Notes: generated by a model not told the origin, from the sequence alone. A stretch of 64,000 nucleotides of DNA from Dermacentor variabilis (GCF_050947875.1 NC_134577.1:66777639-66841638), one strand, 5' to 3'; counted from the first letter of the stretch, positions 36,825 to 48,221 are shown. Translations and numbers: made by a program.

Positions 36825-38071
36825 GTTTGCCTGCTCCTCTGGCGTGCACACTGAGTCGTCGCTCGATCGGCTGGCTCAACGCTGACCTAGGCACGGCGCT
36901 GACGCGACGGCGAGCGCAAGGTGCGCTTCAGCCAACGGCGCTACGCATCTCACTCGTGAGCGAAGCTCCTACGCTCGCACCACGCTGGAAGCGCGCCGCT
37001 CGCTGCAACGACTCACGACGTCGGAGCAACGGTGGAAGCGCGGTGGCTGGCCCAGCGAGCGCTCGCTACGGCAGCAGCAGTGGTCGCACAAACCACCACG
37101 ACGCTAGCCGCGAACGCACGCACGCACGCAGGCAGAGAAACGAGAAAAAAAGAAAGCATATACAACACTGCGCAGTCGAGGAGAAAGACGACGGACTCTC
37201 CTCTCCTTGTCCTCCTCCTCATCACTGCCACGGCCACTTGCCGACGGGCATTGGCTACGCTTTCCACAAAAACCTCCTCGTTCAAGACTCCGCCGCAACC
37301 ACCGCCTCGCATACAAATGGTGCTCAAGGAAAGAGTGCGCTGGTGTTTTCACGCTTCTTCCCGCAATTATTCACACGAATATAATACAGCGCGGACTTAT
37401 TTTGTAGTTCTGTAATAACCCGCTAGTCTTACAAACTGCAGAGCAATTGACACACCTTAAAGCGCTGTAAGACAACCAAATTTTTTGGTTGACTAGCAGC
37501 GCACCGCAGCATCTGATTCTCTTATAGCGGCAGCGCTTGGAACTATCTGTTTGTAAAACGATTAGTAGGTCATACCGTTATCTGAACAATCATCTGTCCC
37601 CAAACCACTCGCGCCACTCGGTTCAAACAATCGATTGGTGTGCCGCTGCGCTCCCCGAACTCCGTGCACCTCTCGATTTTGGACGTCCGCCGGCGGAAGT
37701 CTCGATCTTGTGAGTCACTCGCTTCAAGGTTTCGGCACTCATTACCCAGAATGCAACAACGCCTCTTGAGACAACCTCCTCTACAAGTTCCGCCGATTCC
37801 TTTCTTGCGAAAATCCTCTAGAGATGTCGCCCGAAAACAAACATGTCAGCGCGCATACGCGAAGTCACGTGGGCGCAGTGTCCAAAGCGTGCGCGTTTCA
37901 AAGTAATGTATTGGTAATGAACGCGCAAATGATATCCACCGACATATTTTGCTTGTGAAGCATCCGCCTCGCAGCGCATTAGGTCAAATGTCTGTGCTGC
38001 AACGACGCGGTATGATTGAAAAGCGAGATTAGACGTCCTGCAAAGTTACAGCCTATGGTTACAGCAGCAAC
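36825..38071. promoter_or_regulatory. Putative divergent promoter region between gene 1 and PNLDC1
   Basis: About 1.25 kb separates the two start codons, which face away from each other. The half next to the minus-strand gene (about 35.9-37.3 kb) is GC- and CpG-rich, unlike the AT-rich surroundings, which fits a CpG-type promoter. The half next to PNLDC1 is more mixed. No convincing TATA box or initiator was picked out, and transcription starts are not defined. A 19-bp hairpin (CAACCAAA..TTTGGTTG) lies at about 37474-37492. The regulatory role is inferred from position and composition only. Confidence 0.4.
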
Positions 38072-38998
38072 ATGACGGAGGTGACTTCTTGCAACTTCGA
38101 GCGTCTCGCTCCTGAAATCGAGGCCGCCATCGAAAATGCCGCATTTGTGGCCATAGACACGGAATTTACCGGTCTCGTTCAGGGACCGGACGCAATGCCT
38201 AGTCTGTTTGACAGCATCGAGGAGCGCTACGCCAAGCTACGCCAGACCGTCGCTTCTTTCTACGTGTGTCAGCTTGGGCTTTGCACGTTCACCTCTGTGC
38301 CGGAGGAAAATCTTTATAGGGCGAACGCGTTCAACATCTACCTCTGCCCGCGCTCCTTCGGCAACGTGGACCCTCAGTTCTGCGTTCAAGCCTCTTCGGT
38401 GGAGTTTCTTTGTCAGAATGGCTTCGACTTCAACAAATGCTTCTACAAGGGCGTCCCTTATGCGGACAGGGCATGCCAGAGAGCTGCCGACCTGTACATT
38501 ATGAACGAGCGGTACTTTGAGAAGCCAGGCCTGGCCCAAATTTACGACTCCGTGCGCCACTGGTTGAACAACAACGACCGAACAAAATCGGACGGTGATG
38601 ATTCGTTGACCGTGATGCCGCCCGAAGGCCTGAGTGTCGCGCTTGTCATGGCTGATCTGAAGACGCGTTTCCCCGGCGTCGACGTTCGCATCTGTCGCGG
38701 TGGACTGAAGTTGACGCTGTCTGAGGGCTGCGAACCACAACGCGTCGCCGCCGAAGGCCGGGCCCCCACGGAGACGGAGCTCCGCTGCGCCATGCTGGGT
38801 TTCAGCCGCTGTTTCGAGGTGCTGGCGGCGAGCGGCAAGCCTGTGGTGGGCCACAACATGCTACTGGACCTGCTGCTACTGTACCACCAGTTCTGCGAGC
38901 CCCTTCCGAAGTCGTACGCCAGACTCAAAGCGGGACTGAGCTCCGTGTTCCCAGCGGTGTACGATACGAAGCACATGTCGCTGCAGCTTCGGCAACAG
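38072..38998 (+). CDS. PNLDC1: PNLDC1 (PARN-like exonuclease), exon 1
   Basis: Poly(A)-specific ribonuclease-like protein of the DEDD-h family. In animals PNLDC1 trims the 3' ends of piRNA precursors on the mitochondrial surface. This exon encodes residues 1-309 without interruption. The first exonuclease motif is FVAIDTEFTGL (catalytic D29 and E31). The second is PVVGHNMLLDLLLLYHQF (D266), followed by YDTKHMSLQL, typical of PARN relatives. The stretch between about residues 100 and 240 fits the family's mid-region insert, which includes the R3H-like part in PARN. The start is the first ATG of the frame, in a GC-rich context. The exon ends in phase 0 at CAACAG|GTGAGT. Having so much of the nuclease core in one exon is compact for a tick gene. 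PARN itself is less likely because the assembled length (523) and C-terminal anchor match PNLDC1. Confidence 0.9.
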
Positions 38999-39379
38999 GT
39001 GAGTCTCTCGTGATCAACAAGTGGCCTGTGCGGAAAGTAGGGAGAGTTCAAAGGTCGAAGCAAAAATATTACGACCACGGGACAAGCGTGCGCTTGACCT
39101 TACTTTACAGCGGAGCTCTGTATGGCTAGGGTACCACAGAATTTACGTGTCCGCACTCAAAAACTGTCATCATCAATGGCGCATACCCGCGTAAGCAAGC
39201 AAAAATATGCAATGGCTTATAGCCCTGTAAGACAGCAGCTACAAGCATTCAGCAAATTGAAGCGAACAGTGCTTACATTCTTTCTAATCACGCATACAAC
39301 GTACAGAACAACATGTCAAAAACTGTTCATCACCAGTGGCTCATAGCCCCACAAGGTTCATGGCTACTCACTTTGCATG

Positions 39380-39650
39380 GATTAGATGCGATGACACTAC
39401 CCCTGTTGTCATTGTCTGTGATTTCAGTGGATGTACCGGGACTGAAAAGGGAGTGGTTTACGCATTTCAAGTTGCAAACATATCGCTTGCGATGCCACAT
39501 CGATCTGGCCCAACCGACCACCCAGCGGTGTACGTGCGTTGATTTGACATTATCAAAGAATATGTTTGCAGTTGCGAGTACAGCAATCAGTGTATATCAT
39601 AGCGACCACAAAGCCATTCTAACTGTCATTACTATGCGACAATGAGTGAT
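39380..39650 (+). pseudogene. Retrotransposon endonuclease-domain remnant in PNLDC1 intron 1
   Basis: Two overlapping frames together resemble the end of an endonuclease/exonuclease/phosphatase-type domain: DDTTPVVIVCDFSG in one, then EWFTHFKLQTYRLRCHIDLA, CTCVDLTLSKNMFAV and ISVYHSDHKAILTVIT in the other. The GDFN-like box (here CDFS) and the SDHKAI box are the usual last motifs of non-LTR retrotransposon endonucleases. A frameshift separates the boxes, so it is a dead fragment. It lies in the host gene's sense orientation. Confidence 0.5.
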
Positions 39651-39991
39651 GTAATAAAGCGTTTACCACAAGTTTTCATACAACAATGTTTACAGCTCCA
39701 CAGGTCATCCACCTTCGCAGGGTGCAATGGCCTTGAATTTTCTCTATTGAACTTTCTCTCTCTCTCAAGTGTTCAAGAAAACGCGAGACAGTTACGATGC
39801 CTGCGGACTTTACTCCCCGCTCACTAAAGAATAAAAACAACAATCACTATGCCAGACTCTGCTGTCACTTCTGCAATGGAAAGATGACCAAGATATCCGA
39901 GGTCAGATCAACAGGACCGTCTAATGTAGCACCGGCGTCACATGGCCACCTTCAATGGCAATTGAGCCTGATATGGATCAAAATTCTTGAC

Positions 39992-40030
39992 TGCGATTGG
40001 CTCCCTCCCGCAGCTTGGTGAAAGGAGCCA
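39992..40030. repeat. Hairpin GATTGGCTCC/GGAGCCAATC
   Basis: Ten-base perfect arms in PNLDC1 intron 1. Two more hairpins follow: CTAGTAGAGGTGC/GCACCTCTACTAG at about 40092-40134 and ACATTCTATACA/TGTATAGAATGT at about 40308-40334. Confidence 0.6.
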
Positions 40031-41533
40031 ATCGTAACAGAGAAATTGCGCATCATCGGCAGTGCACTAAATCTACAATGCCAACGAGTGTGCTAGTAGA
40101 GGTGCAGGGTGGTTGAGCACGCACCTCTACTAGCATGAATTAATTTGAAACCCATCTCTTTTATCATGATGGCATCAGGACATCTGAGCTACTGAACTTG
40201 CCTGACATTGCAGATCTCAACATGGCTTGCGACATTGAAACTGAAGTGGTGGTTAAAGGCACAAGTGGTCGGCCCATGCCGTGGCACATTGGCAGATGCG
40301 ATCGTGACATTCTATACATTGTGTATAGAATGTTGTGTGTGTGCTTTGGTATGGCAGCTGAGAAAGGGCTGTGTATTTTTGAAAATAAACTGCTATTATT
40401 GAGCATTCAACCAAATCGGCAGATAGAAATCACAAACTTCTTAATATGATTCACGGTTATGACTGCACAAAATAGAAAAAAGGTATTGTTTAATTTAACC
40501 CCCTAGCAGTGATAGCAGGCTTTATTTAGAGTATTTTTGAATGGCTTGTTAGCTTTCTGTTTATCTTTAAATAAAGTTTTGTGTAAGAGTAGCTTTCTGT
40601 AGTTCTGCTGTTCTAATTTGTGCGTGAATTATTGAATGTTATGCTTTCCTGAATGGTGCGTTTTTCTCGTGGTATCCTAAAAAACATACCAGTGGATCTC
40701 TATGCCTATTGAGGAAGCAGTGGACGATACACTCCGCCCGAAAATATGCAAAAAGAAAGCTTTTATATCAGAGTTGATTAAGCGCAATGCTGCAGGTGAC
40801 AAAAAAGTCATGGAGCTAAAGAAGGAGAAGAAACGGTGAATGCCAACGTAGGGCCAACATGAGCAAAGAGAAGGCGGTTGCCAGTCAGATAGTTGGATGA
40901 GTAAAAGCGTTGTAAAAATAAATTATCAGCAACTAGTCAGCAAAGACTGTGCTGTTAGATATCGGTTATTGAGAAGTGAGAAAAAGAAACAAGAAAGCTC
41001 TTGAACTATTTTTTGTTTTTCTTAGCATAACCACTATACACTGGACACGTGGCCGGACACATTTGAAAAACACTGCATTCCACGACAATACATCAGAAAT
41101 GCTTTAGGGTACTCGTAGCCCACCTTATGCAGGCATCAGGGAAAACTGGTTCACGATAATGTAATCAAGTTGGAGCTCGTTTTGGCACTGCTTGATATTA
41201 GCTAGTGTACAGATAAGGTTTATAGTTATAGTACTGTATTACTTTCAGTGGCAACCGTCATCTGTTGACGATGACATGTGCACTTTTTAATGCCCGTAGT
41301 GAAGGGCATTATATGATATTGGCCAACTGTTAGGAAGTCTCAGTATTTGCCATCATAATAAACAATCCATGGTCAAAAGTATTGACAGCTTTAGATAGAA
41401 AGTTGTGAATGTGCCTGTAAAATACTTTAGAGGGATGGTTTGCTTGGTGAGTTGGTATTCCAATTTTAAAATGAACAGCATGAAAAAACTACATGATATG
41501 AAGAAACAAGCATAGCACATTCATAGAATGGGC

Positions 41534-41578
<45 letters not shown>
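41534..41578. repeat. (TGA)n microsatellite
   Basis: About 15 TGA/GAT triplets follow GGGC, in PNLDC1 intron 1. RTE LINEs of this genome also end in TGATGA, so it could mark a very short RTE 3' end. Confidence 0.9.
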
Positions 41579-41579
<1 letters not shown>

Positions 41580-41750
41580 ACATAGCACTGCATTGGTCTC
41601 TTCTGTTTCTTTTTTCATTGCTCGCCTCAAGAATGTTTGTAAAGTAACTGGTTTGGTGATTTTGAAGGCAGTTACATTACCCTTGTGTTTCACTTTTTCT
41701 GTGTAACGGTGCAACCAGCCCTGATGTCACCACGTATATGTGATGCGCAG

Positions 41751-41945
41751 GGTGTTCCATGGCTGAAGGAGTTGATGTCAGGTGCAGACCTGTTCTCCCT
41801 GCACAAGGCTCTGAGCAATGCGGTGGTACCGTATGCACCGCGGATCGAAGGAGCACCCAAAGATCTACGGGCTCATGAGGCCGGCTGTGATGCCTATGCG
41901 GCAGGCTTCGTCTTTCTGAAACTGGCCCACATAGTTGCTCAACGG
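41751..41945 (+). CDS. PNLDC1: PNLDC1, exon 2
   Basis: The exon lies between acceptor GATGCGCAG and donor CGG|GTATGG, 65 codons, phase 0 on both sides. It encodes GVPWLKELMSGADLFSLHKA and then AHEAGCDAYAAGFVFLKLAH. The latter holds the last catalytic pair of the DEDD-h nuclease, H351 and D356 in the assembled protein, matching the HEAGxDAY signature of PARN-family enzymes. With D29, E31 and D266 the active site is complete, so the enzyme is predicted to be active. The 2.75-kb intron before it holds a retrotransposon endonuclease remnant and small hairpins. Confidence 0.9.
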
Positions 41946-42359
41946 GTATGGTTTCACGCTTTTCTTTACACGAAAGAATATTGTAGAGTCTTGCAGGTGT
42001 TGTGCAGTCTCATCGAACACCATTTGCCACTGGTCATCGGCCAAGAAACTCCGGTCTAGCAGAATGAAAAAAAAATTCTCGGCTTCATGTTGCCCTGGGA
42101 ATTGAGTACAGGACACATTAATTTTATTGTGTAGTTGCGTGGTGCAAAAACCACTTGATTGAGTGGTCGTGGTCATCAAGTGAACTCTGTTCATGTGTCA
42201 TTTGGCGTGTGACACCATGCATATTAAATTAGTAAGCAGATGTCTGCTGCCGTTTAGACTGCCCGTAAGACTACAAGTTTGATATTTTGCTCTCACTCTC
42301 AATACTTCACCTTTCGGGTGAAACTGCCACTTTTTCATCCCCTCACTCTGTCCGTCCAG

Positions 42360-42809
42360 TTTCCAACGCCACCCCGTGCTCTGTCCTGGAAGAACCATCG
42401 AGATGCTGTGCGGCCCTATGCGAATCGGGTGAACTTGATCCGCGCCCAGTACCACCATCTCAGCCTGGGCACTGCCGACCGGACTGCAGAGACGAGGCCC
42501 CCGTGGCTTTGCATCCGCTCATCGGACCAAGCGCAGGCAAAGGTGCGGGCTGTGCTGGCGCGCTGCGGCGTTGTCGACATGCGCCGCCTTTCGAACAGCT
42601 GCCTCCTAGTCGCCGTGGGCAACTTTGGGTGTGCGAGAGACATTGTGGAGGCCTTCCAAGATGACCCCGCGGTCAGAGTGGTCAAGTACAACTCGTATAG
42701 GCACGGCGGCATCATGCGGGCCTGGCTGTGGATGGCAACTGTCGGCACGCTTGCGCTGACAGCGGGTTGCGCACTCCAGCTGGCATCTGGAAAGGTGCCT
42801 GCCCTGTGA
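42360..42809 (+). CDS. PNLDC1: PNLDC1, exon 3 with C-terminal membrane anchor
   Basis: The exon follows acceptor CTGTCCGTCCAG in phase 0 and encodes the last 149 residues, ending at TGA 42807-42809. It starts FPTPPRALSWKNHRDAVRPY. It continues through a region with RNA-binding-like features (VRAVLARCGVVDMRRLSNSC, then VVKYNSYRHGG). It ends with a hydrophobic segment, AWLWMATVGTLALTAGCALQ, a likely single transmembrane helix of about 20 residues next to the C-terminus. Such a tail anchor is characteristic of PNLDC1, which sits in the outer mitochondrial membrane, and is absent from PARN. The assembled length of 523 residues is close to the roughly 520 of the mammalian protein. Confidence 0.9.
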   Translation, partial: FPTPPRALSWKNHRDAVRPYANRVNLIRAQYHHLSLGTADRTAETRPPWLCIRSSDQAQAKVRAVLARCGVVDMRRLSNSCLLVAVGNFGCARDIVEAFQDDPAVRVVKYNSYRHGGIMRAWLWMATVGTLALTAGCALQLASGKVPAL

Positions 42810-43007
42810 CGCATACCATTGCGAGCCTTTCAGACAAATGAAAATGATTGTCTGACAAGTTCCCATCGTGCGCGTTTGGTCAGTGATTCATGCTGTTGGC
42901 TGTGGATCAGCACCACCTTTTATGTGCGCACTAATTTTGGCTATTATGCCGACATTGTGATACATTGTGAAATCCTAATCCTGTGAGTGTTCCGTTTAGA
43001 TAGAGTG

Positions 43008-43013
43008 AATAAA
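43008..43013 (+). terminator. Polyadenylation signal of PNLDC1
   Basis: AATAAA lies about 200 bases after the PNLDC1 stop codon, giving a short 3' UTR. It is the first canonical signal downstream of the stop. Confidence 0.65.
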
Positions 43014-43197
43014 ATTGAACTAATAGGTATTATATTGTTTCGCAATGACTTTTTGAGTTATTGTCTATTAGTGATGGTGGTTGTGGCTTTTTCGAGGTTT
43101 TAAACTGGAGTCTTGCCAAGTCACTGCAAATACGAAGTTACTACCTCCATCCCATCCAAACAGCTGCTACAGAATTTAACTAAACCTTCCCTAAACT

Positions 43198-43395
43198 TGC
43201 CGTGGTTGCTTAGTAGTTATGGTGTTGGGCTGCTAAGCACTAGGCCGCGGGATCAAATCCCAGCCACAGCGGCCACATTCCAATGGGGATGAAATGCAGA
43301 AAGACCCATCTACTTAGATTTAGGTGCACATCAAAAAAACCCCAAGTGGTCCAAATTTCCAGAGTCCCCCACTATGGCATGCCTCTTAATCGGAA
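43198..43395 (+). mobile_element. Ruka-like SINE
   Basis: Plus-strand copy with an intact head (CCGTGGTTGCTTAGTAGTTA; GCGGGATCAAATCCCAGCCA) and body (TTAGATTTAGGTGCACATCA; CCAAGTGGTCCAAATTTCCA). It lies just downstream of PNLDC1. The tail is degraded after about 43395. Confidence 0.8.
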
Positions 43396-44539
43396 TAATC
43401 CTGGCAGCAGAATAAAGGATCATAGTGTAATAAATTATCAGGTGCGCAAATAAACAACCATATTAACAAATCAATAAGACAAAGTGCTACCTCAAAAGTG
43501 TGAAAGGATACGAGAGCATATAGGAACAGTGGATTGCATTAGTGAGTAGCTAATAGAGCTAATGACAAATAAAAATTAATAAGGAAAATGCAGAGGCTCT
43601 GGAGTTCTACAAATAGCTTAACCAAGCACCTTTACATACCCAAATGGTAAGAATCTTGCTTCCTGCAATTGACTTATACTTCGCTATCACTAATACTGCT
43701 TCACCTTTGGTGAAATTGCAGCCTCTCTGTCACTTTTTTTTTTTTTAGTCCAATTATAAGCACTGCTGCATGTGAATGCTACTGGTTCTGATTTCAAATA
43801 AGTCCGGCTTGGCCTCACTTCAGTTACTGAGTCAATTATGTATATGTTTGAGCTCTGCATTCCAGTGGTGATCTTACCATCCCTAATAGATGTTCTAAAT
43901 TATTAGGCAAGTTTTTTTCTTTCACGAGTCCTTAGCGTTGCGTAGTGTGAAGAGAAGCAACGCTGAGAGACATACCATTCACGAGCATTTTGCATGCTGT
44001 TGATAGAAGACTCTGCCGAAAGCGTCACTGAAGTCTGCAGGCTTTTTCCAGAGTCAAAAAAGCCTTGAAAAGCAACTTGAAGCGAGGTGAACATACAGCA
44101 ACATATGTATTCTCAAAGCATAGGCTATCCATACCATTAGAAAGTTGGCTAGTCCTTCTCTTTAAGAATGTAATAAACTTTGTCCTGTGCGTATATTTAA
44201 ATACATTATGTCTGCGCATGATGTTCACAGTGGAAATTGAATAAAATGTAGATGTGAAAAATATGGATGAGGTAGCTGCTGCTGGTGTGTGTAATGAGCT
44301 TGTGCTCCTATTGTAAGAATTTGCAGAAATAAAGCGAAAGTATGAATTAAAAGGTGTGCACATCCACACCAACAATGATGCAGTAAGCTTTTAGCTACAA
44401 TAAAATTTAAGTGAGAAGGTAGAGGCAACTCAAAAGACACCTCAAATGATGTGGGTGACAATGGGGGGAGGACTCCAATGACCCCGCCCCTCCCTATGGA
44501 TTTGCCTATGAAGTGCAGATCTACAATGCAAAACATATG

Positions 44540-46182
44540 CCGTATTTACTCGAATCTAGGCCGACCCCCTAAAGTCAGAAGCTACCAAAAAATTATATAT
44601 ATGTATTACCTCGAACGTAGGCTGAACAAAAAAAAGCGAGGACAGCATTCACAAAATGCAAACAGCATTTATTGAATCTGAACGTGCAGAGCTCATTCAA
44701 CGTCGTCGTCGCTGTGTTCCTTGTCAGTGTCACCTTCAAACAGTGCACTATCTTCAGTACCATCAAGCGCATTAGATATGCTGCACTTTTTAAAGACGCG
44801 CACAATCTAAGTACCTGGGATGTCCCACGCTGCAGCTACCCAGCCCGCCAGCTGCGATAGCGAAGCACGTTTGATGCGGCCCGTTGCCGTTAGCATGTGG
44901 TCTTCGTCAGTCAACCAGTCCTTGTAATATTTCCGCAGACGATCCTTGAAAGATTTGTTGATGCCGACATCAAGTGGCTGCAACTGGCCCGTCATGCCGC
45001 CCGGTATGACAGCGAGGTTCGTGTTCACTTAGGCGAGCACAGCCTTCACATTGTTGATCAAGTGCCCACGGTAAAAGTCGATGACAAGGAGCGAGTTCTT
45101 TGTCAAAAAGGCTCCTGGACGCTGTCGCCACACAATCTTAACCCACTCTTCCACCATCGCACCCGTCATACACCCGTTCTCATTTGCCAGCACAATGAGA
45201 TTTCTTGGGAAAGTTTCTCGAGCAGGCAGTGTCTTCCTTTTAAATATCATATAAGGAGGGAGTTTATGTCCATCAGCTGTGCAGCACAGCACCACAGTTG
45301 CGTGCTGTTTCTCATAGCCCGCAGAGTCCACCTTCACCTCCTTGGCCCCCTTTTCATTCACGGTGTAGGCCACTGGCATATCAAAATACACAGGTCGGTG
45401 TTGCCGATTTGCCCAAGGTTGTAGCATGCCGCTTTTCTCTTTCGCAGCACATAGCGCTGAAAATCTATCAGCTTTTCTTTGAAATGGCTTGGCAGCTTCT
45501 GGGTGATTGAAGTGCGACATCGGAGGCTGAAGCCGAGGCGCTTCATGAATTTCTGAAGCCAGCCGCGGCTGGCTTTGAAATCCTTTAGCGTTAGGCCTCA
45601 CTCCCTCGAAAGTTCCCTAGCTTTCGCTTGGAGCACTTCTGTTGTCACTGGAAGGGCAGCTGCTCTCTGCGTCCGAACAAAGTTGGCCAAAACTGTCTCC
45701 ACTTTGTGGTGACAGCCTTTCTTTGGTCCGCTAAATGCCATCCTCATTGCGGCGCATGCAAAAAGCTGCTGTCGTTGTCCCCTCCAACGATGGACGTTTT
45801 TGTCATCGACGCTGAAGTCCCGCCCAGCTTGAAGGTTCGACGATGCCTCTGCGGCTATCGCAACTTTTCGCTTGAAAGCGGCTCTGTAGTGGCATCTCCT
45901 GCTTGGTGCCATCGCGATAACACCACGCCGCACACCGATATGGCAGACACGATACAGGTCAAAATGGCGACCTCGCTTGTGTACAGTTGGCTACTGGCAC
46001 GGCTAGTAGTGGCTGCGATACTGACTTTTCTAGATGGCGCTAGCTATGCACCATATTTAGCAGTTTCAATGAAAAACTGACATGTTTTTTTTTTAAATCC
46101 TAGGATCTAAGCCGACCCTAGAGTTTGGAATATGATTATTTGAAAAAAAAAACTATTGGCCTAGATTCGAATAAATACGGTA
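44540..46182 (-). mobile_element. Tigger/pogo DNA transposon with broken transposase
   Basis: The inverted ends are CCGTATTTACTCGAATCTAG at the left and the complement of CTAGATTCGAATAAATACGG at the right; the right end is followed by TA. Inside, on the minus strand, lies a pogo-type transposase. A CENP-B-like helix-turn-helix is at about 45910-45800 (YRAAFKRKVAIAAEASSN, then VDDKNVHRWRGQ). The DDE core follows (PVYFDMPVAYTVNEKGAKEV; TADGHKLPPYMIFKRKTLP; LLVIDFYRGHLINNVK) and then NTNLAVIPGGMTGQLQPLDV. The reading frame is lost at about 45600 and recovered through another frame at 45546-45358. An in-frame stop sits at 45031-45029. It cannot make an active enzyme. Confidence 0.85.
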
Positions 46183-47255
46183 TATATAAACAATTTTTAC
46201 GGTGCTAGGCTAAGTTGAACCCGCATTATATATTCACAAACATCACGCGTAGAAATTGCAGTGGCATGACTAGATGGTTCACTGTGTCCAGAGGGAATAG
46301 GCACCCTAAGAGAGAAGCGCGGGAAAGGAGCCCAGCTGCATATATGCCTTACACACGATACGTCTCTGTGTTGGAAATGGTGTGTCTCTACATTGCTTCA
46401 ATGCTAATCATTAACGTCAACATTCATTGTAAGATGAGTTCCGCCGTAACTTTTTCTTTTGGAAAATGTTAACAAATTATGAAAATAATTATTAGAATTG
46501 CAGCACCTTCCAATTACAAGTTTGCGCACATTGCCAACACCGCTAATTGACAGCAATAGCAAACTGCAAGAACTGAACTTGAAATGAATGCACCAACAAA
46601 TATCGCAAAGGTGAATGTTGTCACGGAAGGTAATTGTTGGTTGTGACAGTTCTCAATTCTGAGGCCACGCACCATCAGAAAAGTGGCTTGTGCAGCTGAA
46701 GAAGTCTTGCGGCATGTGCTCTGCGTTTCCTAGACACACGTCTGTGAAGTCACGCTGCAGATAGAGGGCAGTGGTTGTGGAGAGAGCACATGAAAGAACC
46801 CTTACAGCAATAGTGGCCGTAACCTTTGGTCACAGGTATTGCTAGGAGAAACTAGGTCAAATGAGGCCCATGCTCTGCCGTCGCTGTAGGAGTTCATCTG
46901 CATTACACCGGACTTTTTTTCTGCAGATGCTTTGGCCTGTAAACATTTGGTTACAATGCAGTCGGACCTTATATCGAAAGCACATTCAACACAAAATACA
47001 TTTGTCACATCCAATATTATGTTACGTAACGCATTTATAATATCTTTAAAAGTTGCCTGTGGCAAATATCACAATTCTAGTTCTTGAGATGGTCTACTCA
47101 AAGCAGAGGACAATACTTGCACAAAAAATTGAGATGCAAAATTCAGTAATTAATAAAGATTTGCTAATTAAGTTTCTAACTGATCACATCAAGGCCCATA
47201 TTGCAATTTACAAATTCTAGCCGTGGAGTTCACAAGGCATTGGAACGAATTTTCA
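46183..47255. other. Intergenic, nothing recognised
   Basis: Between the convergent PNLDC1 and UBE3C genes. Short frames only. Confidence 0.5.
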
Positions 47256-47290
47256 AGATCAAATCAAATCAAACTTTATTTCCAGTTTCG
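47256..47290 (-). mobile_element. LINE 3' end, minus orientation, with (ATTTG)n tail
   Basis: Read on the minus strand the sequence is GGAAATAAAGTTTGATTTGATTTGAT: a polyadenylation-like AATAAA followed by ATTTG repeats. This is the terminus style of tick L2-like LINEs. The body would extend to the right (about 47290-47500), but no coding was recognised there. Confidence 0.4.
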
Positions 47291-47561
47291 AGGTATAAAT
47301 TCCCGAACTTTGTGGAGAAATGCATTGGCATTCCAGTTAATTTGTAAACAAAACATTGTTTCATGCACTGAAGCACAGAAGTAATATTGCAATATGAGTC
47401 GTAAGGTAATTAGTTTAAAAGTTAATTAGTGCAATCTTGTTAATTAGTCAATTTTGCATGCAAGTAGTGTCCACCGCTTCAAGTAGAACGGCTGATAAAC
47501 TAGAATTGAGCTATCTGCCACAGGCATCCTTTAAAAAAGTTTGAAAGTGTTCGCTGAAACA

Positions 47562-47563
<2 letters not shown>

Positions 47564-47655
<92 letters not shown>
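47564..47655. repeat. Compound microsatellite (GT)n(AT)n
   Basis: About 50 bases of GT repeats run into about 40 bases of AT repeats, with one GTGT interruption. Confidence 0.95.
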
Positions 47656-47659
<4 letters not shown>

Positions 47660-48221
47660 CAGCATATGTGCCTTGTCAAAAAAATGCAAGGAATACAACT
47701 GTAATGTCTCTAACGTTAAAGTCAGAAAAGGGTCTCCTGTCAATTTCAATGCCCCGCTGGGAGCTTGCCGTGCCGATACGTTAGCACATGGGACGATGAA
47801 AGATTACAAATACGTGCCTTGCACCCTCTCCAATACACCACCGTTCGATTGGTACAATTGCATAGGTTCATCAGATTAACAAAAACACACGTGCACATAC
47901 CGAATGTGCTGTTTCAACTTGCTCTCTCTGATCACTCGACACTTTCGCTACCGGGACACATACTCTCAGCTACCATGTGAACAAATTTTCGTTTTGTTGT
48001 AACCAATATTATCTAGGATCCTTCATTCTCACTATTCTCCAAGAGCAACAAAATTTTTGAAAAATTGGATAATTTGGAGTCAACGCGTGTTCTCGACAAG
48101 CGTACGCATTATTTATTGGAATAAAGCTAATTCACTCATACCTGCTTTGCAGGAGGACTTGTGGTTGAGCAAGTTGGTGTTTGCCTAATGACATACTATA
48201 GTGTGAATGCGCAATCACAAA

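Noticed and set aside
36707..37384. 225-codon plus-strand frame opposite exon 1 of the unidentified gene
   Set aside because: Its start overlaps the minus-strand coding exon in antisense, and the sequence is Arg/Ser-rich without any motif.
37013..37415. Several overlapping frames of 80-127 codons in the GC-rich promoter area
   Set aside because: Low stop frequency follows from GC content. The frames overlap on both strands and none has a domain or splice borders.
38237..39078. Minus-strand frames of 178 and 205 codons over PNLDC1 exon 1
   Set aside because: They are shadows of the strongly supported plus-strand exon.
42416..42866. Minus-strand frames over PNLDC1 exon 3
   Set aside because: Shadows of the plus-strand coding exon with its membrane anchor.
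47566..47784. Frame starting with alternating Cys-Val and Tyr-Ile
   Set aside because: Translation of the GT/AT microsatellite.
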